From contig OY294045.1 of NCBI GenBank assembly GCA_958510825.1, forward strand, positions 96,656,988-96,720,987: DNA of 64,000 nucleotides. The letters run 5' to 3'. This stretch comes from Brachypterus glaber (lineage: Eukaryota > Arthropoda > Insecta > Coleoptera > Kateretidae). Below, piece after piece: positions 53,266 to 62,797 of the stretch. Position numbers and translations under genes: made by a program. Each line of letters opens with the position of its first letter. The stretch's first letter is position 1. The notes below the pieces were generated by a model. The model was given only the letters and a program-made list of their open reading frames with translations, had not been told where the DNA came from and ran no database searches.

Positions 53266-53900
53266 TATTTAATTTTTTACGGATATTTACGTTTTCAATA
53301 TTTTTTTACTGTTATTTAATTCCTCTCAAAAAAATAAAAATCTTTTGTAAAAAACTTTTTTTGATCGGACTTTTAGTTCCAGAGATAACACAGCCACACA
53401 AAATTAAAAAAGTTGCATCTCCGATGAACTTGACTAGTTAATCCCTCTGTATTTTGAGCCGCTGAATCCGAATCTGAGGTCAGAATTTGAAAGTTAGCTC
53501 CCATTTTCAACATAACCTCAAAAAACATACCTTTCGCAATGATATATGTTTTTTGAGGTTATGGTAAAAATGCGAGCTAACTTTTAAATTTCGACCTCAG
53601 ATTCGGATTCAGCGGCTCAAAATACATAGGAATTGACTAGTCAAGTCCGTCGGAGATGTAACTTTTTTAATTTTGTGTGGCTGTGTTATCTCTGCAACTA
53701 AAAGTCCGATCAAAAAAAGTTTTTTACAAAAGATTTTTATTTTTTTAAGGGGAATTAAATAACAGTAAAAAATATATGTTTGTACTTAAAAAAACAAAGT
53801 TGACCTTGAAATGACCTTGAAAACGTAAATATCCGTAAAAAATAAATACGCCATTTTGTTTCCACCATTAAAATAAACAAATTTTGTCCGATATTTTTTT
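53266..53900. mobile_element. family H copy 3, rearranged into a large inverted repeat
   Basis: Left arm (about 53266-53540) and right arm (about 53545-53855) are inverted copies of the family H interior: CTTTTAGTTCCAGAGATAAC against TTATCTCTGCAACTAAAAG, AATCCGAATCTGAGGTC against GACCTCAGATTCGGATT, and AACATAACCTCAAAAAACAT at the centre. The right arm carries about 50 additional bases (GTTTGTACTTAAAAAAAC region). H copy 1 contains the right arm only. Confidence 0.75.
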
Positions 53901-53944
53901 TTTCTAAAATGCATAGTATTCGAGATATTTGAAAGTTTCAGGTT

Positions 53945-54005
53945 AAAAAAACACCCGGTATAATGGAATGCGTAGTATTACATATCTTCTCGACTTGTTT
54001 TGTCC
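53945..54005 (+). repeat. family A terminus
   Basis: TATAATGGAATGCGTAGTAT, TACATATCTTCTCGACTTGTT: the solo end of family A. Confidence 0.65.
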
Positions 54006-54083
54006 TTAAAACTGTGACAATGTAAGAAATTAATCAAAAAATACCTCTTTATTATAACTGAGTTGGGGGTCAAAAATTGTTTA

Positions 54084-54190
54084 AGGGAACGTTCAAGTAT
54101 TACGTAAGTAAGGGAGTGTTACGCCCATGTTAATGGTATAGGGAAATAGCGTTACAGGGGGAGAGTGGGGGTCCAAAATGATCAAAATTC
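54084..54190. repeat. truncated TACGTAACG-type MITE
   Basis: GGGAACGTTCAAGTATTACG and GAGTGTTACGCCCATGTTAA match the MITE at 52944-53092, but the right TIR is replaced by other sequence after TCCAAAATGATCAAAATTC. Confidence 0.75.
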
Positions 54191-54660
54191 ACACGTCGAA
54201 TTGATTACCTCCTCCTTCTTGGAAGTCGGTTAAAAATAAAACAAGATTAAAACTGGGAAAATAAGATTGCTGTGATGGTTCCTAAACTAGAAATCGAGGG
54301 GTCTATCACTGCTGCTGCATTCGATGTACAAAATTGTCTGCATTAATAATGCAGACCCTTTACTTTTACTTGCAGTACCTGCATTACTTGAATTAAATGT
54401 GAATTATCTTTAAATTACGTACATTATTTTCATTATTTTGTATTATTTTGCATAATTTTTGGTAAAAGCCATTAGGGACAAATTTATTTTTGGAGTTGAG
54501 GACCTTTCTTTTAGTCATCAAAAAACAATTCTACCCAATTTCGAAAATCAAAAATATTGAGATCCATAATTTAACCTACGTATACTTATAGTGAAGAGAT
54601 ATTATTTTAAAAAATCAAACTTTTAGTCATCACTTTATTAATAATTTAGGTTAGTTACCG

Positions 54661-54680
54661 GTTTCGATTATCATCGTCAG
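54661..54680 (-). ncRNA. hammerhead-like core, left arm
   Basis: Minus strand CTGACGATGATAATCGAAAC: CTGACGA fits CUGANGA, followed by a very short stem II (GA/TC) and GAAAC. It is identical to the motif in the right arm at 55840-55859. Stem II is minimal, so function is doubtful. Confidence 0.4.
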
Positions 54681-55243
54681 ACTACAAGAAATTACACAAG
54701 TTAGAGATTATTTTAAGAAAAACAAACTTTATCTTACCTAGCCAAAAATATATAAAAATACTATATCTATAAAAGGTCAAAAATAACCATAAGAAAACAT
54801 TTATAAATGTAAAACACAGTAACGTAACGTCCACTTCAATTTACAAGACAATATAAACATAATATTAACAATAAAATCACAAAAAACGTGTTTAAACATA
54901 CAGTATATAAATAATAAATGTCAAAAATCAAGAGTTTTTTTGAAAATCTATAATCAATATTAGGGATGTTCTAAGATAAGGTGTGTAAGGAAAAGAAGTA
55001 GAAGAAGAAAAGGAAAAGAAAAGCAGAAGAAGGAAAGAAAAAGAAAAGGAAGAGGAAGAAGAATAGGTATAAGCATTTTAAGGGATGGGTAAAATATTTT
55101 TAAACACTATTCAACACAATCCTGAAAAATTGAAATTGAAACATTAAGAAATGTTATTTCTTAAAATTCCAATCTACTTATTGCAATAATTATACACAAA
55201 TAGATACATAAATGTATGCACATACATAAAACAACCGCAAGTA

Positions 55244-55460
55244 TTACAAGAATAAGCTAAAAAGTGTAGTGTTAGAACGGGGGAACGTAAGCTGTTTATT
55301 TAAAATATTTTCAGGATACTTATGAGCAAAACTACTAATCTCTAATTCTTCATAAAGATCCAATTTAACTCCACCATCTTGTATATGTAGAATTTCAAAA
55401 TTAGAATTCCGCTCGAATGTATGTGTTTCGTCTCTTAGGTGATTTAAAAAATGTGAGAAC
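55244..55460 (-). pseudogene. C-terminal fragment of a Penelope-type protein (GIY-YIG tail-like)
   Basis: About 70 codons are open and read FSHFLNHLRDETHTFERNSN, FEILHIQDGGVKLDLYEELE, then YPENILNKQLTFPRSN with a stop at 55244-55246. The order 'H-x-F ... ILH ... LDLYEELEI ... ILNKQL' resembles the C-terminal tail that follows the GIY-YIG nuclease in Penelope-like reverse transcriptases. No RT or GIY-YIG catalytic core is present; the upstream side is lost in the inverted arm. Family call from memory, moderate confidence. Confidence 0.5.
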
Positions 55461-55839
55461 TTCTTTCCTTCCTTTTCTTTTTCTTTCCTTCTTCTGCTTT
55501 TCTTTTCCTTTTCTTCTTCTACTTCTTTTTCTTACACACCTTATCTTAGAACATCCCTAATATTGATTATAGATTTTCAAAAAAACTCTTGATTTTTGAC
55601 ATTTATTATTTATATACTGTATGTTTAAACACGTGTTTTGTGATTTTATTGTTAATATTATGTTTATATTGTCTTGTAAATTGAAGTGGACGTTACGTTA
55701 CTGTGTTTTACATTTATAAATGTTTTCTTATGGTTATTTTTGACCTTTTATAGATATAGTATTTTTATATATTTTTGGCTAGGTAAGATAAAGTTTGTTT
55801 TTCTTAAAATGATCTCTAACTTGTGTAATTTCTTGTAGT

Positions 55840-55859
55840 CTGACGATGATAATCGAAAC
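55840..55859 (+). ncRNA. hammerhead-like core, right arm
   Basis: CTGACGATGATAATCGAAAC on the plus strand followed by CGGTAACTAAC. It is the mirror of 54661-54680, so transcripts of either orientation through the element would contain one sense copy. Confidence 0.4.
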
Positions 55860-56103
55860 CGGTAACTAACCTAAATTATTAATAAAGTGAATGATGACTA
55901 AAAGTTTGATTAAAAAAAAAAAAAAAAACAAGTCTGTCGGGGATTTTTTTTTTGTCTGCAAGAATTTGTGCATTACTTTGCATTAAAAATATCTTGCAGT
56001 ACGTGAATTTTTCGTAAAAACATCGTGCAGTGCGTGAATTTTTCATGCATTTTCTGCAGTAGGACTACAAAAATTTCCCAGTGATAGACCCCTCGCTAGA
56101 AAT

Positions 56104-56882
56104 TAAGCCAAATTTAACCTTTTATCACTAATTAATAAATGGTATATATTCAAATAAACAAATCTATATTTATTTGCTCTATTAAACTCAACAGCTAAGA
56201 AATATAGCAACCATTTAGATTGAAGTAAATCATTATTGGGTTATAAATCAAAGTCATGTAAAATAATTATGGCATTTTCAATTACAAATGGACGATGTTA
56301 TACATAATATAATTTATTATAAATTTTCATGTAGCTGTATGTCTATTAAGTAGCTGTTACATTTATATCGGAAAAAAGTGGGATACAATAAGAAACTTGT
56401 AAGCCGATATTTTTTTTGTTAAAACAAATTAAATTAATTTTTCTTAAAAACGCATCGATAATTTCTTTTTAATTTAGTCTTAAAATGATGGCAGAGCTAT
56501 AGATTATTAGGTTTTGAAAAAGATGTCTATTTTAAAGTCGAACTAAATGTTTCTACATCACCGTGAAAATAATAATGTAAGCATTGTTTTTTTCATATTT
56601 ATTTGTTTAAAATTGCATCAACCTAACAGGTTTGTTGGCGATTACGTTATATATCTTTTATAAGTCACTTAACATAAAAGATATAATAATTGATAATGAC
56701 TGTGTGACTGATGCAACTTTAAACAAACAAAAAATAATAAATAAAAAATTTTTGTGGCAAGGAAACTACACAAAATAGGTATGGTGGTCTTGTAAGCATT
56801 AAAAAAATAACTAAATTACGTATTACGTAACGCAAATTCTACCAAAATTCATACACTTCATACCCCGGTTCCCGCGTTATTA
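56104..56882. other. unassigned
   Basis: AT-rich, no gene. A loose inverted pair (GATATAATAATTGATAATG and TATATCTTTTATAAGTCAC near 56650-56700) is visible. A short TACGTATTACGTAACGC motif lies at 56817-56833. Confidence 0.4.
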
Positions 56883-56982
56883 AAGGCTGTAGAGATTGAT
56901 TTCATGTTTTGACTAACCCCCCCCCCCAAATAGGGGGTGTGTTAGGGGGGATAGCCAAAATATAAAATCTCTACAGCCTTGA
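56883..56982. mobile_element. 100-bp hairpin MITE
   Basis: AAGGCTGTAGAGATTGATTT and AAATCTCTACAGCCTT are inverted, continuing through TTTTG/CAAAA to a CCCCCCCCCC and GGGGGG facing pair. The whole sequence folds as a single hairpin with a short AAATA loop. Confidence 0.7.
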
Positions 56983-57247
56983 CCTTCGAATGATAGCGTT
57001 TATTCCGGTCAGTCAGTAATTAGTACTCAATTGCGCGACAACACGTACACGCATGTTTACCGCGTGTATTGTTTTTTCGCACGAAAATCACACAATCAAA
57101 GCTATGAATTTCCTATGAATATATAGCCAAACTACTCACCACAAATGCTATCGCGCGCACTAGGATAATGGTGTATCTACAGCATTCCAGAAAAGAAATA
57201 CTAGATCTAGTCAGAAGAACTTACAAAGGAATAAGGTAATATATCTT

Positions 57248-57525
57248 CGAGGGGTTTATTTATTAAACAATCCTTGTATACCTATCCAACAATCTTCTAC
57301 AATCCTTGGCAATTCATTCTTCCACAATCATCTACAATCCTCCACAATCCTACACAATTATCTACAATCTTCCACAATCATCTGAAATCTTTTCACAATC
57401 TTTAAAAATCTTCATTAAACTTTTATACAATCTTTCACAATATTTTTGACCATCTTTGACAATCTTTCACAATCCTTTGATCCTTACAATCCTTGTACAC
57501 TTTATTTCAATAAATAAACCCCTCG
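57248..57525. mobile_element. hAT-like MITE K3 (CGAGGGGT type) with 11-bp internal repeats
   Basis: The left end CGAGGGGTTTATTTATT and the right end AATAAATAAACCCCTCG are perfect 17-bp inverted repeats; flanks TATATCTT (57240-57247) and TATACCTT (57526-57533) agree at 7 of 8 bases. The 278-bp interior is a degenerate tandem array of about 11-bp units such as ACAATCTTCCAC, ACAATCATCTAC and ACAATCCTCC. The open frame crossing its right end is not a gene. Confidence 0.85.
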
Positions 57526-57602
57526 TATACCTTTATCTAGCGCTGGTCCTTAATTACAGTTCAATTTTTTTCGCATTTAACCCTCAGTTTTTACAAATTA
57601 CA

Positions 57603-57732
57603 TCGGCACTTAGTGCTACTAAGAGTGCCGATGTATTGAAATCTTCGCCGAAAAGTCAAAATCTTTGACCACGTTTTTTTCACATTTCTCGACGTTTTAG
57701 AGTCGATATCAGTAAAAAAATTTTTTGCGTCC

Positions 57733-57812
<80 letters not shown>

Positions 57813-58355
57813 GGGTGTAAACTCTCTAACTCCATTTCTACATGAGATATCGACTTGCGGTTTTTTGCATATTGTTTCTTATCGTATTCCGAATAGCTGA
57901 TTAGATTTTGGGGGTAAACGATTGGGGGTAAGGGGGTAAAAATAGGGTAAAACTCCTATTTTTAGTGTTTTTTGTTTATAATTAAGGTAATTATTATTGT
58001 ATATGGTTAATTTAGCACTTCTATAAAAGATAATTTTAAATTGCTCAAAAATTGTTATAAACAACGTTTTCCTAAAACGCATTGTTTTCGAGATATTGGC
58101 GTTTAAAGCAGTAAAAGGTTTTTTTTAGCATATCTCACATATTTACAACCCGATTTCAAAAAATTATATTTTAAATCGAAGCTCTTTTCAAGCCCTATAA
58201 AAAATGTTATATACAGTTTTTTGCTAGAATATAATGTTTTAAAGATACAGAATTTAAAATCAAACAAAACACCTAGTTTGAAATTTGCAAACTAGATGGC
58301 TCTAGTGTACAATAGTGCCGATGTTTTGACAGGGTGCTTGCAACGTTTTATCTAG
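57603..58355 (+). mobile_element. GTCY element family F, copy 1 (complete, reference copy)
   Basis: It starts TCGGCACTTAGTGCTACT after an A, with a hairpin formed by AAGAGTGCCGATG. Then comes a long GTCT tract, AAACTCTCTAACTCCATTTC, AGATATCGACTTGCGG, the CGAGATATTGGCGTTTAAAG block, and finally TAGTGCCGATG...GGTGCTTGCAACG...TTTTATCTAG before a T. The 5' TCGGCACT is inverted about 40 bp from the 3' end (AGTGCCGA). A 5' TC, a 3' CTAG, insertion between A and T and GTCY repeats all fit a Helitron/Helentron-derived element. 753 bp, non-coding. Confidence 0.75.
57727..57815. repeat. (GTCT)n microsatellite, about 21 units
   Basis: An almost uninterrupted run of GTCT preceded by GTCC, inside family F copy 1. 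Other F copies keep only a few units at the same place, so it expanded in this copy. Confidence 0.95.
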
Positions 58356-58626
58356 TATTTTATTAGATTTTTTGGTTAATTAGATTTTTTTTTTCTGTGT
58401 AATATTTTTTTCAGTGTATTTCTATTTTGGCATAACTTTTGTAACACACTTGTATTCTAATTTAAGAAGAGTTTTATTTACAAACAGCCTAGGTGCACTA
58501 CCTTTAACATAAGGTCCACTAGTTCTAATTCTTAAAGTTTAAAATTATATTATCTGTTGAAAGGAGTCCAACATTTCATGCCAACTTCTTGTTCTTTACT
58601 AAGTATTTAGAATTTGGATGCTCTGA

Positions 58627-58627
<1 letters not shown>

Positions 58628-58659
<32 letters not shown>

Positions 58660-60042
58660 TTTATTTATCCAATTCTAAGATACAGGTATAATAGGTAGGA
58701 CACGTCAGTATAACAAAATATAAAATGCTTAACTCTATTACAATACATTAAATGTAAAAAAAAAAAAAAATAATCAAAAAAAAACAAGAGAAAAAAAACA
58801 AAAAACAAAAAACACTTTGCATTATAGTAATAAAGTAGCACAATTTTTACAATGGTTAACAACAATAATATTTATAAATAGTTTAAAACTTTAGTTTAGA
58901 AAACACTTTGTATTACAGTAATAAAATAGCACAATTTTTACAATGGTTGCAATAGTTAACAACAATAACATTCATAAATAATTAGTTTAGAAACTCGTCT
59001 ATGCTATAACAATTTTTCTGTAAAAGCTTAATTTTTAGTTTACTTTTAAATGTTTTTAAATTGGGGGATGCCTTCAGATCATTATCTAGTTTATTAAAAA
59101 ATTTACAGCCATTGAAATAGAAACTTTTTTGATACAGCGTCGTGCGATGACGTGGAGGCTGCAATAAATCTCTATTTCTGGTATTATAATTATTTGTATG
59201 GCCAGCTTCCACAAAATAAGATTTGTTTTTATAAACAAAGAGACATACCTCCAGAATATATAAGTCTACCACAGTAAGTATTTTTAGTTCTTTAAAAACC
59301 CTACGGCAGCTATCTCTATAATTTAGTCCCGCAAGTATACGCAATGCATATTTTTGTAATATAAATATTCTATTAATGTGTGTACAGTTTCCCCAATGCA
59401 GAATACCATATTTTAGGTGAGAGTGAAAGTTGGCATAATAAAGAGTCAACATAATATCTCTACTGCAGTGATTTGACATAAATTTAAGTGCAAAACATGA
59501 GCTGCTTAGTTTTTTACAGAGTTCATTGATATGAAGATTCCAATTTAGATTGGCATCAAATGTAACACCTAATATTTTTGAACTAGGACTGGAGATAAGT
59601 TGCAGATCTGCAGTTTCATATAAAATTAAATTTTCCTTTTGTTGTATAGTAAAGTATATAGCTGCCGTTTTAGATTTATTTAATATTAGCTTGTTTTTAT
59701 TTGACCATAAAATAATTTGATCATATACTTCTTTTGTTTTCTTTTTTAATAGATCTATACATTTTTCGATTATTAAGATATTTGTATCATCGGCATAGCA
59801 TACTACCACAATGTTATTTTTAAGTAAGAATGTAATTAGGTCATTGGCAAAAATAATGTAGAGTATTGGTCCCAGTATAGACCCTTGTGGAACACCCTGT
59901 TTTATATCCATGCTATTACTCGAGACGTTATTAAACTTTACAGTCTGTGTCCTTCCATACAAGTATGAGATAAACAGTTGCAGAGCAATCCCTCTAACCC
60001 CATACCTTTTTAATTTTGCAATTAACAAGTCATGGGGCACCT
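58628..60042 (-). mobile_element. LINE 4, 5'-truncated, with (ATT)n tail
   Basis: Minus strand: RT domain from 60042, C-terminal region, 3' UTR with two related blocks (58800-58860 and 58905-58975, each AACACTTTGTATTACAGTAA-like), and a tail of (ATT)n at 58628-58660. The 5' end is cut in front of the LINE's motif A end and abuts a small inverted-repeat element. Confidence 0.75.
58982..60040 (-). pseudogene. LINE reverse transcriptase fragment with intact YADD
   Basis: The 352-codon frame starts within the RT: MPHDLLIAKLKRYGVRG follows the lost motif A; IKQGVPQGSILGPILYIIFA (GVPQGS at 49-54); VVCYADDTNILI (YADD at 82-85, intact); then LGVTFDANLNWNLHINEL, YANFHSHLKYGILHWGN, IFILQKYALRILAGL, YNTRN and FFNKLDNDLKASPN to the stop. 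No frameshift or internal stop, so the copy is young, but endonuclease, fingers and motif A are missing through 5' truncation. The Met is an arbitrary in-frame start. Jockey/CR1-like. Confidence 0.88.
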
Positions 60043-60087
60043 CACTCTATTTATTTTAACCGAAACTACATGGCCTATACTGTATGT

Positions 60088-60250
60088 TCAATAAAACCTG
60101 CTGTGACTCAGTTGCGAATGTGTGGTAAATGGCGAAGATCATACCAGTTCGCGTGCGACTCGTGTAATTTCGTGGAAGCTTCGCAAAGGCGGACCCCTTA
60201 AACGAAATCAGCAGAGGTATGAGTCCCTGCAGGTTTTATTGATATTTCAG
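60088..60250. mobile_element. small TIR element between two LINEs
   Basis: CAATAAAACCTGCTGTGACTCA near 60090 and TGAGTCCCTGCAGGTTTTATTG near 60211-60242 are inverted over about 20 bp. The interior is GC-richer than its surroundings (GGCGAAGATCATACCAGTTC, GCAAAGGCGGACCCCTTAAA). The short plus-strand frame across the junction shows no motif. Confidence 0.55.
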
Positions 60251-60267
60251 TATACATGTATTTAATT

Positions 60268-61405
60268 AAATAAAGATAAGATAAGATAAGATAAGATATA
60301 TTTATTTCCACAGACTTTTACAAGTATCGGATATTGTCAAAATTCAATAATTAATATTAAAAAAAACACATATATAAATATAATATAAAATGCATAAGTA
60401 ACTACCTGATATGTTACAAGAGACTGTGACATACATATAAGACTTAATAAAAAAAGATATTATGAACACTGGTAATTTTGAAAATTAAATTGAAAGAATT
60501 CGTTAGTGTTATAAAAAGGATTACTAAGAAAAAATAATTTTAGCTTACTTTTTAATTGAGACATAGTTCCTTCCTTGAGACAAACAGGTAATTTATTTAA
60601 AAGCTTTATCCCCATGAAGATCGGTCCTTTTTCATAAAAAACTAGTCTATGTTGAGGAATTGAGATATCAGTTGCATGTCTAGTTACAGGACCCTCGGAG
60701 ATTTCAGAGTTTGATATAAAAAGATCCTTATTACTCAATGCATATAATGCTAAATTAAAAAGGTACAAGGCTGTTACGGTCATTATTTCGTGCTTTACAA
60801 ATAAAGGTTTACAGTGGTCTCTATACTCTGCGCCCGATATCAACCTTACCGACCTCTTCTGAATGATAAGCAACCTTTCTGCATGACTGGACCCTCCCCA
60901 CAATACAATCCCGTATTGTAAATGTGCTTTTACATTAGCATTATAAAATATTTTTAACGTGGCTAAATCCACATTTTTTTTTAAATTTATCAAAGCATAG
61001 TTACAGCTTTTCATTTTATTTACAACCAGATTAATATGTGTCGACCATGAGAGAGTAGAGTCCAAGGTCACTCCTAATAACTTAAAGGAGTCTAGCACTG
61101 GGATGGTTTTATTAGAGCACTTTGCTAAAATACTCTGATTTCTAGTTTTAGTAGAAAACTGCACAATAGCTGATTTGCTAGGGTTTAATATAAGAAAATT
61201 TAGGCGGCACCATTCTTCCATTGCATTAATTAGCGATTTCTTGGATCAGCATTATTACATAGATACTCTAACAAATCATTGCTAAAAATTAAAAATAGTA
61301 ATGGAGAAAGTATTCCCCCTTGAGGTGTGCCCCTTTTAACCCTTAGGTACTCTGATTTATATTTTAAATGTTCATCTACTAATTCTACATTGTGTGGATC
61401 AAAAA
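60268..61405 (-). mobile_element. LINE 5, 5'-truncated and internally deleted, with (CTTAT)n tail
   Basis: Minus strand, from near 61405 to a tail of TTATC/GATAA units at 60268-60295. The body codes for the RT fragment described next. It is a different subfamily from LINE 4 judging by protein sequence and tail. Confidence 0.75.
60460..61402 (-). pseudogene. LINE reverse transcriptase fragment, catalytic box deleted
   Basis: Upstream part (61402-61230): ELVDEHLKYKSEYLRVKRG, TPQGGILSPLLFLIFSNDLL, EYLCNNAD, then out of frame. The downstream part opens at 61221 for 253 codons: INAMEEWCRLNFLILNPSKS, LLGVTLDSTLSWSTHINLV, YNANVKAHLQYGIVLWGG, KRSVRLISGAEYRDHCKPLF, HRLVFYEKGPIFMGIKLLNK. At the junction (about 61235-61250) the AD of the expected ADD box is followed directly by sequence some 35 residues further on, so the catalytic box and the following helix are deleted with a frame change. 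Inactive. Confidence 0.85.
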
Positions 61406-61434
61406 ATCAATATCTTATATTATCTTATCTTATA

Positions 61435-61545
61435 ACTTGATTTTTCCTGAAAATTTGAGATCGATAGGATATTTCGTTCTTGAGTTATCGTGTTAACAAA
61501 AAAAACGTGACACGGACGGACGGGTGGACAGACAGATTTTTTCAA
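61435..61545 (-). repeat. family A fragment (GTCY region)
   Basis: CTTGATTTTTCCTGAAAATT, GAGTTATCGTGTTAACA and a GGACGGACGGGTGGACAGAC tract match the middle of family A in reverse. Both ends are missing. Confidence 0.65.
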
Positions 61546-62797
61546 AAATGTTGGTGGTCACTATACATTGTGTTCATTTTGGGCCACTATTGCATTACGA
61601 ACGAGATCGGACCTTCAATAACACGTTTTTTTTTTGAGTAGATCTAACCTCACATTTTACTTTGAAATTTTAATTATTTTTACATGTGAAAGAAATGTTC
61701 GTTATTCAATTACAGAATAGTCAAAATACCAATAATTATGCTCTGGAATAGTTAAATAAACGTTTTTTTGCTGTTCTGTGAGTATTTACCTTTAAAAATA
61801 AAGAATAACTAATGCGTGAACATTGTTCAAGCACCTAAATGGATTTTAGTTTTTATGATCTCAAAGTTTAAGGAAAGTTATAATTATTTTTTATTAATAA
61901 AGCAAAATGTACAAAATTGGTAACATAACGCTCCTGAATTTGTGCATACAATGATTTGTTTTGGGGCGAACATATAACTTTCTCGATAAAACAAATTTTG
62001 GCTTTTTTAAGAATCTTTCTAAAAATATCTTTATAAAACTTGCCTTGTTAGCTTTTTTAAGAATAAAATTGACATTTTTAATAATTTTTTTCAACATCCC
62101 CAATAATATAACCCAGTGAACACCACTATCAAACCATTAGGGAACATTCAACTATCACGTAACGCTCTAGGGGGGAGGGCGAATTTGTTTAAAACGTTTC
62201 GCTGCGTTTGGACGTTTTTATGACTGTCAAGATATGTTTGGACTTACCTGTGGGCCACTCTTGCACTAATAAAAGCGATAATTTTAATAATGCAATAGTG
62301 CTTTAAATGCTTGTATCGTGCCAAAAAGAAAACCCTCTGTTGTGAGGGTGGTATGTAATGAAAGATGTAGATGTCCTTATTACATTTATAAAAAACACGC
62401 AAATCTCAAAAAAACACATATGGGCCACTCTTGCACTATACGCCTCATTTATGATAAAGGTTTGGTGATCCAAATACGGAGTTGTTACAATGAGATATTA
62501 TATCCCTGGTATCAATTACGGATTTATCGTAAAGCTCCATACAAACAATCTCGTTTTATACAAATATAAATATTGACTATATAATGCCAAGATAAATATG
62601 TCAATATTTGATCTAAAATATATCGATCCGGCAAGAGAAGGTTACTGTCGCAAAACGTTACTGAACTGTCTCTCTACCTTCCTGTTTACTTAATTTGCGA
62701 TGATTTTAATGGACTGCCGTCTATTTAGATTAGATAAAGAGATAAAAGTATAATTATTATTGTTTTAAAATAAAATTATGCATATTTTAGGTAAAAA
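61546..62797. other. unassigned
   Basis: The phrase GGGCCACTCTTGCACTA occurs at 62242 and 62421, and a related GGGCCACTATTGCATTA at 61588, so a degenerate repeat is present. ACATTCAACTATCACGTAAC (62153) is a remnant of the TACGTAACG MITE. The frame 62318-62569 (83 codons, with an RCRCP motif) is not recognised, and I do not call it a gene. Confidence 0.4.

Larger units (their letters stand above)
54610..55915. mobile_element. Penelope-like element remnant with long inverted terminal repeats
   Basis: The left arm (54610-55065) and right arm (55475-55915) are inverted and nearly identical over about 440 bp: AACTTTTAGTCATCACTTTA, GTCAGACTACAAGAAATTAC, ATGTTCTAAGATAAGGTGTG and a purine-rich end with GGAAAAGAAAAGCAGAAGAA. 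Each arm carries one hammerhead-like core. Between the arms lies a short C-terminal endonuclease-like frame on the minus strand. Terminal repeats with hammerheads plus a GIY-YIG tail is the known plan of Penelope-like elements. Confidence 0.65.
54295..56095. mobile_element. hAT-like element K2 (CGAGGGGT type), invaded by a Penelope-like remnant
   Basis: The left end CGAGGGGTCTATCACTG and the right end CAGTGATAGACCCCTCG are perfect 17-bp inverted repeats flanked by CTAGAAAT on both sides (54287-54294 and 56096-56103), an 8-bp target duplication. The subterminal parts are rich in short TGCAGTAC/TGCATTA repeats (54310-54385 and 55965-56065, with GTGAATTTTTCGTAAAAACA repeated in related form). 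The middle (about 54600-55925) is the Penelope-like inverted structure. Confidence 0.85.

Noticed and set aside
62318..62569. A small cysteine-containing protein (RCRCPYY)
   Set aside because: Only 83 codons, no recognisable family, and it overlaps a degenerate repeat (GGGCCACTCTTGCACTA).
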